From an uncultured Chitinophaga sp. (GTDB taxonomy: Bacteria > Bacteroidota > Bacteroidia > Cytophagales > Cyclobacteriaceae), in contig CABHOK010000011.1 of NCBI GenBank assembly GCA_902168205.1, positions 372,001 through 436,000 on the forward strand: 64,000 nt of DNA, read 5' to 3'. Both the position numbers and the translations under genes were made by a program. The notes under the pieces are model-generated. The model did no database searches and was not told the origin of the DNA. It saw only the letters and a program-made list of their open reading frames with translations. How positions within the stretch are numbered: position 1 is the stretch's first letter; each line of letters begins with the position of its first letter. Shown here one piece after another: positions 42,830-51,238 of the stretch.

Positions 42830-44287
42830 ATGAAAAAGCATATAATTTTTTTAGTAGTAATACTAATACTGCTGACGCCATTTGGCTGCAGTGATTATCT
42901 GGATGTAGATGCAGAAGCTGTGAAGCCAAGCGATGAATTTTTCCAGACGGAAGAAGATGCAGTGTCTGCCGTGAACGCGATCTACGCACGTATGCGCACA
43001 TGGCCTATGGTGGCATTTGCGTATGTAATTATGCAGGAGATCACTTCTGATAATTCAATCAAGGGAAGTGCACAAGGTGATGCATCCTTCATCAACGACT
43101 TTGATAAGTTTACTTTCACATCGACACAAGGTACGATTACGGATTATTGGAACGGTCGTTATGAAGGTATAAATCTGAGCAACCAGGTGTTGAGTAACGT
43201 TCCGGACATCGAAATGAATGAGACACTCAAAGCACGCCTGTTGGCTGAGGCTAAATTTACCCGCGCTTTGTTTTACTTCGACTTGGTACGTGCGTTTGGA
43301 GATGTACCGATGCCAACGTCAGTTGATAACGTACTCGAAGCCTCTACCGTACGCACTCCGAAGGATGAAGTATACGCACAGATCATTCAGGATCTGACAG
43401 AAGCTATTGATGTACTGCCAGAGAGTTATGACGCTGCCAATCTGGGCCGTGCAACAAAAGGTGCTGCTCGCGGTATACTGGCAAAAGTATATCTGTACAG
43501 AGGCGAATGGGACAAAGTACTTGAACAAACATCAGCGATCATCAGCTCGAATCGTTATGGATTGGAAGACAACTTCTATAATGTATTCCGTATACCGTAT
43601 GAAAATGGTAAAGAATCATTGTTCGAAATTCAGGCTTCAGCGATAGCTGGTAATGCTGATATCAGCAACAGCCAGCACTCACAAGTACAAGGTGTACGCG
43701 GTACTAACGGATTTGGCTGGGGTTTCAATATACCTTCGGATGATCTGGCAGCAGCATTTGATGCAGCCGGAGATGATGTGCGTAAAAAAGTTACCATCCT
43801 GTTTAAAGGCGATGTTACACAAGACGGTGACCTGATTGAAGGCGTTAATGCAGGTGAACTCGAAGGAGTAAATATACCTCGCTACAATGGTAAGTCTTAT
43901 GTACCTCGTAACAGACAAATAAATGGTGTGAACGAAGGTTCCGAGCAAAACATCCGCGTGTTGCGTTATGCTGAAATATTGTTGATCGATGCGGAAGCGA
44001 AAGCACAAAAGGGAGATGTATCAGGTGCTGCTACATCCTTAAACCTGGTGAGAGAACGCGTAGAGCTTGATCCTATTGATGCGCCTACGGTACAGGATAT
44101 ATGGAACGAACGCAGACTTGAACTTGCTATGGAAGGCGACCGCTTTTATGATCTGGTGCGTACCGGTCAGGCAGCAACTGTGCTGGGGCCGCAGGGATTT
44201 GTAACAGGCAAGAATGAAGTGTTCCCGGTTCCGCAAGTAATGATTGACGTTACGAACGGAGCCATCCAACAGAATAACGGATATTAA
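42830..44287 (+). CDS. SusD/RagB family lipoprotein (glucan locus)
   Basis: A 485-residue surface lipoprotein (lipobox TPFGCSDYLD, Cys20). Typical SusD order: N-terminal FFQTEEDAVSAVNAIYARMR, the AEAKFTRALFYFDLVRAFGDVPMP helix pair, and the C-terminal block IWNERRLELAMEGDRFYDLVRTGQA and NEVFPVPQVMIDV. Partner of the SusC 14 bases upstream. It captures the glycan at the surface. A 12-bp hairpin lies between its stop and the next gene. Confidence 0.95.
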   Translation: MKKHIIFLVVILILLTPFGCSDYLDVDAEAVKPSDEFFQTEEDAVSAVNAIYARMRTWPMVAFAYVIMQEITSDNSIKGSAQGDASFINDFDKFTFTSTQGTITDYWNGRYEGINLSNQVLSNVPDIEMNETLKARLLAEAKFTRALFYFDLVRAFGDVPMPTSVDNVLEASTVRTPKDEVYAQIIQDLTEAIDVLPESYDAANLGRATKGAARGILAKVYLYRGEWDKVLEQTSAIISSNRYGLEDNFYNVFRIPYENGKESLFEIQASAIAGNADISNSQHSQVQGVRGTNGFGWGFNIPSDDLAAAFDAAGDDVRKKVTILFKGDVTQDGDLIEGVNAGELEGVNIPRYNGKSYVPRNRQINGVNEGSEQNIRVLRYAEILLIDAEAKAQKGDVSGAATSLNLVRERVELDPIDAPTVQDIWNERRLELAMEGDRFYDLVRTGQAATVLGPQGFVTGKNEVFPVPQVMIDVTNGAIQQNNGY

Positions 44288-44317
44288 TAATACTTAGGTT
44301 TAGAGGTTAGTTTGGTT

Positions 44318-44346
44318 AGAGGTTTCCGGCTTGTCCGGAAGCCTCT
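44318..44346 (+). terminator. Hairpin after SusD
   Basis: AGAGGTTTCCGG pairs over 12 bases with CCGGAAGCCTCT around a 5-base loop, followed by TTGG. A likely partial terminator or mRNA-stabilising stem. Confidence 0.6.
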
Positions 44347-44366
44347 TTGGTTATCGTGAATTGAAA

Positions 44367-46013
44367 ATGATAAAAAATGCAATTGGTCTGTTGTTAGTAG
44401 GTCTGCTCGTAATAGCATGTAGCGGTAGTGATGACAAGGATATAGATTTTCCGGATCCGCTTACCATCGAGTCGTGGACAATTGCAACGAAGGACGTTAC
44501 ACTTGCCAGTACAATTGCAGATATACCCTGCGATGATGTTGTAACCGAAATCACTTTCTCAGAAGCACTGAATCCATCCACGGTAAATACACAGAACTTT
44601 AAGATTACCGATGCAGCGGGAAATGCCATACCTGCCACAATTACGTTGCAGGAAAATAGAAAGGTTCTCATCACAGCGAGTAGTAAACTCAGCGATCTTT
44701 CCAAATATATGCTTACGGTTTCTACAGGTATTGCCGGAGTAAATGGGAGTACACTGAGTGAGCGAAGCCTTACATTTTATACCGCTATCGATGAGAGCCC
44801 TGATTTTCCTGTACTCTCCGATGATGAGCTTCTTACCCTCGTGCAGAAACAAACGTTTCGTTACTTCTGGGATTTAGCGGAGCCTTCCAGCGGCATGGCA
44901 CGTGAGCGTAGTACTTCCGGTAATGTTGTTACCAGTGGAGGCTCGGGCTTCGGCATCATGGCCATCATTGTAGGAGTTGAACGCGGCTTTATCACACGTA
45001 GCGAAGGTATACAACGCATGAACAAGATTGTAACCTTCCTGGAAAATGCAGATCGTTTTCATGGTGCATGGTCACACTGGATTAATGGAAGCAACGGTAC
45101 GGCTATACCTTTCAGTACGAAAGATGATGGTGGCGATCTGGTTGAAACATCATTCCTCGTACAGGGATTGCTTACGTTCCGTCAATATTTGCAGGCATCC
45201 GATACATCGGGGAACAACCTGATCAATCGTATCAACACATTATGGAAAGATGTAGAGTGGGATTGGTATCGGAAGAACAACGAAGAAGTTTTATACTGGC
45301 ACTGGTCGTCCAATTATAATTGGGACATGAATTTCCCGATGTATGGTTACTTTGAAGAACAGATTACATATTTTCTCGCGGCTGCATCTCCAACGCATAG
45401 TATACCGAAGAGTGTATATACCAACGGTTACGGTCGCAATGGTGCAATAAAGACAGGTGGAACACATTATGGATATACATTGCCATTGGGAACGCCAAGT
45501 CCGCTATTCTGGGTACATTATTCATATGTCGGCATGAATCCGAATTTCTCGGACGAGTTTGCAAACTACTGGCAACAGAATGTTAATGCTACGTTGATCA
45601 ATCATGCTTACTGTGTATCGAATCCTAAAAAATATATAGGCTATAGCGATGCTTGCTGGGGATTGACATCGAGCGATAATTCAACCGGGTACGATGCCCA
45701 TTCGCCTGCTAATGATAAAGGCGTAATTACACCCACCGCAGCTCTTTCTTCTTTTCCTTATACACCGGAAGAATCGATGAAGGCGTTGAAATTCTTTTAC
45801 TATACGGTTGGTGACAGGCTGTGGGGGGACTATGGATTTTACGATGCGTTTAATCTTACCGAGGGCTGGACGGCAGATTCATACCTGGCGATTGATCAGG
45901 GACCGATCATCATTATGATTGAAAATTACAGAAGCGGATTGCTGTGGGATTTGTTTGAGTCAGCTCCCGAAGTACAGGCTGCACGTACAAAGCTTGGATT
46001 TACAAATAATTGA
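44367..46013 (+). CDS. PF10091 glycoamylase-like hydrolase, probable GH144 endo-beta-1,2-glucanase
   Basis: A 548-residue lipoprotein (lipobox VIACSGSDD). An Ig-like/Big_5 domain (about 25-135) precedes the catalytic region: QTFRYFWDLAEPSSGMARERS, GFGIMAIIVGVERGFI, WSHWINGSNGTAIPF, DDGGDLVETSFLVQGLL, and a GAIKTGGTHYGYTLPLG stretch. This is the PF10091 family once called glucoamylase. Members beside SusCD and GH3 include the GH144 endo-beta-1,2-glucanases of Chitinophaga and Bacteroides. A GH144 role is therefore favoured but not proved. The frame opens at TTG 44331; ATG 44367 starts the signal peptide. Confidence 0.82.
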   Translation: MIKNAIGLLLVGLLVIACSGSDDKDIDFPDPLTIESWTIATKDVTLASTIADIPCDDVVTEITFSEALNPSTVNTQNFKITDAAGNAIPATITLQENRKVLITASSKLSDLSKYMLTVSTGIAGVNGSTLSERSLTFYTAIDESPDFPVLSDDELLTLVQKQTFRYFWDLAEPSSGMARERSTSGNVVTSGGSGFGIMAIIVGVERGFITRSEGIQRMNKIVTFLENADRFHGAWSHWINGSNGTAIPFSTKDDGGDLVETSFLVQGLLTFRQYLQASDTSGNNLINRINTLWKDVEWDWYRKNNEEVLYWHWSSNYNWDMNFPMYGYFEEQITYFLAAASPTHSIPKSVYTNGYGRNGAIKTGGTHYGYTLPLGTPSPLFWVHYSYVGMNPNFSDEFANYWQQNVNATLINHAYCVSNPKKYIGYSDACWGLTSSDNSTGYDAHSPANDKGVITPTAALSSFPYTPEESMKALKFFYYTVGDRLWGDYGFYDAFNLTEGWTADSYLAIDQGPIIIMIENYRSGLLWDLFESAPEVQAARTKLGFTNN

Positions 46014-46072
46014 AATATAGTTGACATGATGTGTGGAAATGGAACATCATGCGGTAACAATATACTCCTGAG

Positions 46073-46121
46073 GAGGAGCCCCACCTTTAGCATAGTCTCT
46101 CCTTGAGAGACTTGCTGAGGT
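46073..46121. repeat. REP-like long hairpin between GH144-like and GH3 genes
   Basis: CACCTTTAGCA pairs (one bulge) with TGCTGAGGTG, and inside it GTCTCTC pairs with GAGAGAC around CTT. Just upstream is the short palindrome CTCCTGAGGAG. The design resembles small palindromic repeats common in Bacteroidota intergenic DNA. Confidence 0.6.
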
Positions 46122-46161
46122 GTTACGAATGAATTTTGAAATGAAGGAATATTATAATGTT

Positions 46162-48393
46162 ATGAAACGAATATATATACTGATTCTGGCTGCTACACTG
46201 ATTTTTACCGGCTGCAAGAAGGGAGGTAATACATCGTCATCCGGCTCTGACCGATATGATGCCCGTGTTGATTCTCTTTTAAGCATCATGACGCTGGAAG
46301 AAAAAATAGGACAGCTTACCTTGTTTACCAGTGACTATGATGTAACAGGCCCTACGATACGCGAGGGGTACAAAGACGATATCAAGGCCGGAAAAGTAGG
46401 AGCAATTTTTAATGCTTTCGGTGCAGACTATACACGCAAGCTGCAGGAGATCGCTGTGAAAGAAACCAGGTTACATATACCGTTGCTTTTCGGGTATGAT
46501 GTAGTGCATGGACATCGTACAATATTTCCGATACCATTAGGGGAATCTTCGAGTTGGGATCTGGGTATTATGGAGCAGTCTGCGCGCATTGCTGCGGAAG
46601 AAGCATCAGCTGAAGGATTGCATTGGACTTTTGCCCCGATGTGTGATATAGCCCGTGATCCTCGCTGGGGACGCATGGCTGAAGGTGCCGGTGAAGATAC
46701 ATACCTCGGCTCACGTATAGCAGAAGCGCGTGTGAAAGGTTTTCAGGGAAAAGGTATAGGCGAGTTGAACTCTGTACTAGCCTGCGTAAAACACTTTGCT
46801 GCTTATGGCGCTGCACAAGCAGGAAGAGATTATCACACGACCGATATGTCTGATCGTGTGTTGCGCGAAGTATATCTTCCTCCGTATAAAGCTGCCGTTG
46901 ACGCAGGTGCTGCTACGGTAATGACTTCATTCAACGAACTGGATGGTATACCGGCAACCGGTAACAAATACCTGATGACAGACATTCTTCGAAAAGAATG
47001 GAACTTCGCAGGTTTTGTAGTTACAGACTATACTTCCATTATGGAATTGATACCACATGGTATAGCAGAAGACACTGCGTCAGCAGCTGCGCTTGCATTG
47101 GAAGCAGGTGTTGATATGGATATGCAGGCTGGTTTTTACAACGATGCACTCGAAAAACTTGTGAAGGATGGCAAGTTGAAAGAGAGCCTCATTGATGATG
47201 CCGTGAGAAGAATTCTGAAAAAGAAATTTGAGTTGGGATTGTTCGAAGATCCATACCGCTATAGCAACGCAGAGCGTGAGAAGGCTACGGTGATGAAGAA
47301 AGAATTTCTGGATGCAGCACGCGATGGAGCACGTAAGTCAATTGTGTTGTTGAAGAACGAGCAGAATGTATTGCCGCTATCCAAAAATACGAAGCGGATT
47401 GCTGTGATAGGGCCGCTGGCGAATGCCCGCAAAGAGATGATCGGATCATGGTCTGCTGCCGGTGATTGGACAAAGGCAGTAACGCTACTGGAAGGTATCA
47501 AGGCGGCTGTTAGCCCTGCAACGCAGGTACTATATGCCAAGGGCTGCAACATCAATGATGACACCACGCAATATATAGCACAGGCCGTGCAGGTTGCCAA
47601 ACAAGCTGATGTAGTGGTGCTCTCTATTGGGGAAGCTGCGTTGATGACTGGCGAGGCTGCGAGCCGTACATCTCTGAATTTACCGGGTGTGCAGCAACAA
47701 CTGGTGGAGGCTATACAGAAAACAGGTAAACCTGTAGTAGTGGTATTGTCCAACGGAAGACCGTTGACAATTAATTGGATCGATAAAAATATACCCGCTA
47801 TCGTAGAGACTTGGTTCCTGGGTACACAAGCGGGTTATGCCATGGCCGATGTATTGTTTGGTGACTATAATCCTTCCGCCAAACTTACGGTAACATTCCC
47901 GCGTGCCATTGGACAAGTGCCAATATACTATAGTATGAAGAATACCGGTCGTCCGATGGATGCAAATAATAAGTATACATCCAAGTATCTGGACGAATCG
48001 AACGAAGCCCTGTATCCATTTGGTTACGGACTTAGCTATACTACATTTTCCTATGGCGATGTTATCTTGAGCAACAAACAAATTTCTCAACAAGACGAAT
48101 TAACCGTTACCTGCAAAGTGACCAATACTGGTAAACTGGCAGGTGAGGAGGTAGTGCAACTCTATATCCGGGATATGGTAGGAAGCGTAACGAGACCTGT
48201 GAAAGAACTGAAGAATTTCCAGAAGATTTTGCTACAGCCGGGCGAATCAAAAGATATATCATTCACGCTCACACAACACGATTTGTCATTCTTCCGAAAA
48301 GATATGTCGTTTGGCGTAGAGCCCGGTAAATTTGAAGTATATGTAGGCTGTAACTCGCGCGATGTGAAGACTGCGGGTTTCGTATTACAATAG
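46162..48393 (+). CDS. GH3 beta-glucosidase, lipoprotein
   Basis: A 743-residue glycosidase (lipobox LIFTGC). GH3 N-terminal barrel: VDSLLSIMTLEEKIGQLTLF, FGYDVVHGHRTIFPIPLG, HWTFAPMCDIARDPRWGRMAEGAGEDTYLG, CVKHFAAYGAAQAGRDYHTTDMS, and the nucleophile aspartate in GFVVTDYTS. The C-terminal GH3_C and fibronectin-like domains follow (LPLSKNTKRIAVIGPLA, YPFGYGLSYTTFSYGDV). It likely hydrolyses oligosaccharides made by the PF10091 enzyme to glucose. Upstream starts (GTG 46120, ATG 46141) are possible; 46162 begins the signal peptide. Confidence 0.92.
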   Translation: MKRIYILILAATLIFTGCKKGGNTSSSGSDRYDARVDSLLSIMTLEEKIGQLTLFTSDYDVTGPTIREGYKDDIKAGKVGAIFNAFGADYTRKLQEIAVKETRLHIPLLFGYDVVHGHRTIFPIPLGESSSWDLGIMEQSARIAAEEASAEGLHWTFAPMCDIARDPRWGRMAEGAGEDTYLGSRIAEARVKGFQGKGIGELNSVLACVKHFAAYGAAQAGRDYHTTDMSDRVLREVYLPPYKAAVDAGAATVMTSFNELDGIPATGNKYLMTDILRKEWNFAGFVVTDYTSIMELIPHGIAEDTASAAALALEAGVDMDMQAGFYNDALEKLVKDGKLKESLIDDAVRRILKKKFELGLFEDPYRYSNAEREKATVMKKEFLDAARDGARKSIVLLKNEQNVLPLSKNTKRIAVIGPLANARKEMIGSWSAAGDWTKAVTLLEGIKAAVSPATQVLYAKGCNINDDTTQYIAQAVQVAKQADVVVLSIGEAALMTGEAASRTSLNLPGVQQQLVEAIQKTGKPVVVVLSNGRPLTINWIDKNIPAIVETWFLGTQAGYAMADVLFGDYNPSAKLTVTFPRAIGQVPIYYSMKNTGRPMDANNKYTSKYLDESNEALYPFGYGLSYTTFSYGDVILSNKQISQQDELTVTCKVTNTGKLAGEEVVQLYIRDMVGSVTRPVKELKNFQKILLQPGESKDISFTLTQHDLSFFRKDMSFGVEPGKFEVYVGCNSRDVKTAGFVLQ

Positions 48394-48412
48394 ATCGTAG
48401 TTCTCTTAACCT

Positions 48413-48461
48413 TAACACTGCTATAACCTCTGTTATTGAAAGATGACAGAGGAGTGGCAGT
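48413..48461. terminator. Hairpin between GH3 and the PIN gene
   Basis: CCTCTGT (48427-48433) and ACAGAGG (48446-48452) pair perfectly, extended by ACTGC/GCAGT outer arms. It lies between two convergent genes and may serve both. Confidence 0.55.
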
Positions 48462-48466
48462 TATGT

Positions 48467-49051
48467 TTATTGATTCGATCTTTTTATCTTACTATATATT
48501 TCTCTTTTGGTAATTGTAATGCCGAGTTCGGTTGCAGATTCTTGATATGCGTTTATTAAAATTTCGCTGTTAATTGGACTCACTGAATGAAGTTTTTGCA
48601 GGAGTTCGTAACGATTATTTATAAACGTGTTCAGGTCTAGCATTGCTATGATGTGAAGTGAGGAAAAAACTTTTATGCGAGGAAATTTTCTGCTCAATGC
48701 AATTTTAAACAGTCTATCATCAGAGATGATATAGTGTGCTCCAAGCTTTTGATGTTGTGCCACGGCTTCTGCCTCTCCAGCATCTATATCTTTTATTGTT
48801 TTTAATATGACCAGACTTATAGAGTCATATTTAGTACACAATGAATAGAAGCCTTGATCGGGTCTGAGTTTTTCCAGAAACCAGATTCTGTCAGGCTCTT
48901 TTAATTTCATAACCTCATACTCTTTCAATACCTCCATAGGAATATGAATTTGAGAAAACAATAGTCTCAAGGAGTTGAAGATGTTGAATTTTTTAAGATG
49001 TGTAAAATTGATTAGAGCATCATTATCTACAACGGCTGTTCTTCTTAACAT
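48467..49051 (-). CDS. PIN-domain protein (DUF3368/VapC-like nuclease)
   Basis: A 194-residue protein. The N-terminal VVDNDALINF (D9, D11), E40 or E44, E93 in DAGEAEAVAQ, and D111-D112 in YIISDDRLFK give the acidic cluster of a PIN-fold nuclease, closest in layout to the DUF3368 group. PIN proteins cleave RNA and are usually toxins in VapC-type systems, but no small antitoxin-like gene is adjacent. Instead it abuts the stop of a TIR-like gene with no gap (TAA followed by ATG), indicating one transcript. The two genes are AT-rich (about 30-38% GC in lines sampled). Confidence 0.7.
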   Translation of the reverse strand: MLRRTAVVDNDALINFTHLKKFNIFNSLRLLFSQIHIPMEVLKEYEVMKLKEPDRIWFLEKLRPDQGFYSLCTKYDSISLVILKTIKDIDAGEAEAVAQHQKLGAHYIISDDRLFKIALSRKFPRIKVFSSLHIIAMLDLNTFINNRYELLQKLHSVSPINSEILINAYQESATELGITITKREIYSKIKRSNQ

Positions 49052-49687
49052 TTACTTCTTAACTTTTCTCACAGACCTTACGGCCTTCTTTTTAGCTAAC
49101 GTTTTCTTTGGGGGGATATTTTTTTTCCTTTTTCTTCCAGGTTCAATAATGCTGGCAAGCGCGAAAAGACCTAAGCCGGTTAGAATGATCCAACTCCAAT
49201 CAGGTGAATCATGCTTTCCGTTTTGGGTGAACTTTACTTGGTTCAATATCTCAGAAAGAATTTTAGGCACGTCAGCATTCAGATCTATATATACTTCGGT
49301 GCAGTTTTCCAGTCCGCTTACATTCTTGCCTATGCGTTTGTCGTAAACGACAAGTATTTTGGTTTTGTCTTGAAGTTTTGAGTATGCAACCTCTATTTCA
49401 CTTAGTACTTCTTTACTTAAAGCTGAGGTTGAAAACAGGATAAAATAATCTGCAAGCAATATACGGCTCTTTGTTTCGATTGATATACCTTTTTGAAGGG
49501 GAGACCTATCGGGTAATAGCATATTAAAGCCATGAACAGCGCCAATTGTATTAAGTCTGATGGCTAACGTTTGCTCTATATCAGAGTTTGGATTGAAAGA
49601 TATAAAAACGGATGGCATAGTCATATTTATGACCAATATACATAAAAACAAGAAAATCCATTTTACAGCGATATTAATCACATGCAA
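49052..49687 (-). CDS. TIR-like domain protein with C-terminal membrane segment
   Basis: The core PSVFISFNPNSDIEQTLAIRLNTIGAVHGFNM, the ILLADYFILFSTSALSKEVLSEIEVAYSKL block and KILVVYDK look like a TIR/Toll_2 fold. The glutamate in SEIEVA falls where TIR NADases have their catalytic Glu. A hydrophobic stretch (WSWIILTGLGLFALASII) near the C-terminus is followed by a very basic tail. With the start at 49687 (211 residues) there is also an N-terminal hydrophobic helix; the ATG at 49618 (188 residues) drops it. The start is unresolved. Its stop abuts the PIN gene. Confidence 0.6.
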   Translation of the reverse strand: MHVINIAVKWIFLFLCILVINMTMPSVFISFNPNSDIEQTLAIRLNTIGAVHGFNMLLPDRSPLQKGISIETKSRILLADYFILFSTSALSKEVLSEIEVAYSKLQDKTKILVVYDKRIGKNVSGLENCTEVYIDLNADVPKILSEILNQVKFTQNGKHDSPDWSWIILTGLGLFALASIIEPGRKRKKNIPPKKTLAKKKAVRSVRKVKK

Positions 49688-49742
49688 AATGGATCAATGA
49701 TTAGTATATGCTGCAGACTAATATTTTAGTTTGCTTAACGTT

Positions 49743-51164
49743 TTAAGCCAGCGACAGCTGCTCCTCATACTTCAACACAAAGTGAAGTACTTTATTCTCC
49801 AGTCCTTCTACGAGTGTAAGGTCTTGATCCCAGAATGCTTTGTTCGATAGTGTTGCCTTCACAACCTGTACAGGATTGTTAGTGGCCCAGACCTTCTTGA
49901 AGAAGTCGAGAATTTCGGGTGTATCGTTCAGTGGTATATTTTCTCCGCGTGCATCGCCTTTGTAGAAGCGGATCAATGCTGCTAAAGAATGCAATAATCG
50001 CTCAGGAAGTTTACCGGTGCGTTTATGATACTCCAATACAGAAGGAAGTACACGTACTTTATACTTGGATACCGAGTTGAGTGCAATACTAATGAGTTCG
50101 TGACGAATAAACGGATTCTGAAAACGCTCGATCACATCGTTGGCAAATTGCTGTAACTCTTCTTTAGACAAATCAAGTGTCGGGATGATCTCGTCAAATA
50201 TAGCTTTGCGGATAAAGTCACCGGCATATTGATCTTCTACGGATTCACGAACCGTTTTTAATCCACGCAAGTATGCAACCGGTACGAGAGCAGTATGGGC
50301 ACCGTTGAGGATTCTTACTTTGCGTGTACGATACGGTGTCAGGTCTTTCACAAACTTTACCTGCAGGCTTGTTTTCTCAGCAGGGAACGCAGCGCGTACT
50401 GCATCCGTTGCTTCAATAACCCATAGATGAAAAGGTTCTGCCGTTACTACAAGGTTATCTTCATAACCAACGGACTGTTGGATCTCTTGTATAGTATCTT
50501 TAGGGAATCCGGGAACGATACGATCTACCAGGGTATTACAAAATGTGTTCGCAGTGTTTACCCAATTCTTGAAATCGTCTGGTAAATTCCAGAGTGAAAT
50601 ATACTGTAGTATAGTTTGCTTCAGCGTATCACCATTCTTCTCGATGAGTTCGCAGGGTATAAGAATCAAGCTCTTGTCTGCCGCGCCTTTGTAATGTTGA
50701 AAGCGATGGTATAGTAACTGTGTAACTTTAGCAGGAAAGGTTTCTGCAAGTATTGTTATGTTGGTGTCGTTCGGATTGAATGCTATACCAGCCTCAGTCG
50801 TATTGGAGATGATAAATTTCAGTTCCGGGTTTTCGGCTGTTTTTAAGAAACGACTAAAATCTTCATACGGATTAAAAGCACCGGCTACACTCGTGATCAA
50901 ACGTGTTTCTGATATAGTTTTGCCTTGCTGCAGTCCGTTTAGCACCACATGGTACAGGCCATCCTGATCGTTCACCATCTTCGCCATGCCTTTGCTGATG
51001 GGCTGCACGATTTCAACAGCACCATTGAAGTCAGCCTTCTCATTGAGAATATCAATGATCCAGTCCACAAACGCGCGAAGAAAATTACCTTCTCCGAATT
51101 GTAATACTTTAACGGGTCTTGTTTGTGGCGTATGGGCTGTCTGGCGATTTAATTTCTGTAGCAT
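49743..51164 (-). CDS. uxaB: Tagaturonate reductase (altronate oxidoreductase)
   Basis: A 473-residue NAD-dependent enzyme of the mannitol/altronate dehydrogenase family. The N-terminal FGEGNFLRAFVDWIIDILN and QPISKGMAKM blocks, SNTTEAGIAF, and KVRILNGAHTALVPVAYLRGLKTV match UxaB. It reduces D-tagaturonate to D-altronate in galacturonate breakdown. It is the last gene of the uronate operon, 74 bases after uxaC. The next step (altronate dehydratase) is not in the window. Confidence 0.92.
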   Translation of the reverse strand: MLQKLNRQTAHTPQTRPVKVLQFGEGNFLRAFVDWIIDILNEKADFNGAVEIVQPISKGMAKMVNDQDGLYHVVLNGLQQGKTISETRLITSVAGAFNPYEDFSRFLKTAENPELKFIISNTTEAGIAFNPNDTNITILAETFPAKVTQLLYHRFQHYKGAADKSLILIPCELIEKNGDTLKQTILQYISLWNLPDDFKNWVNTANTFCNTLVDRIVPGFPKDTIQEIQQSVGYEDNLVVTAEPFHLWVIEATDAVRAAFPAEKTSLQVKFVKDLTPYRTRKVRILNGAHTALVPVAYLRGLKTVRESVEDQYAGDFIRKAIFDEIIPTLDLSKEELQQFANDVIERFQNPFIRHELISIALNSVSKYKVRVLPSVLEYHKRTGKLPERLLHSLAALIRFYKGDARGENIPLNDTPEILDFFKKVWATNNPVQVVKATLSNKAFWDQDLTLVEGLENKVLHFVLKYEEQLSLA

Positions 51165-51190
51165 AAGCGTAATATTTTAGTCGTTTCATT

Positions 51191-51226
51191 TTATCAGCTG
51201 GGAGTATATATACTTACTGCTGATAA
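51191..51226. repeat. Inverted repeat between uxaC and uxaB
   Basis: TTATCAGC (51191-51198) and GCTGATAA (51219-51226) flank a perfect palindrome AGTATATATACT (51203-51214). It could form a stem in the operon transcript. Confidence 0.5.
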
Positions 51227-51238
51227 ACTATAGTTCAA

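Noticed and set aside
48975-49346. A 123-residue plus-strand frame opposite the TIR-like gene
   Set aside because: It lies antisense to a better supported gene pair and has no family features.
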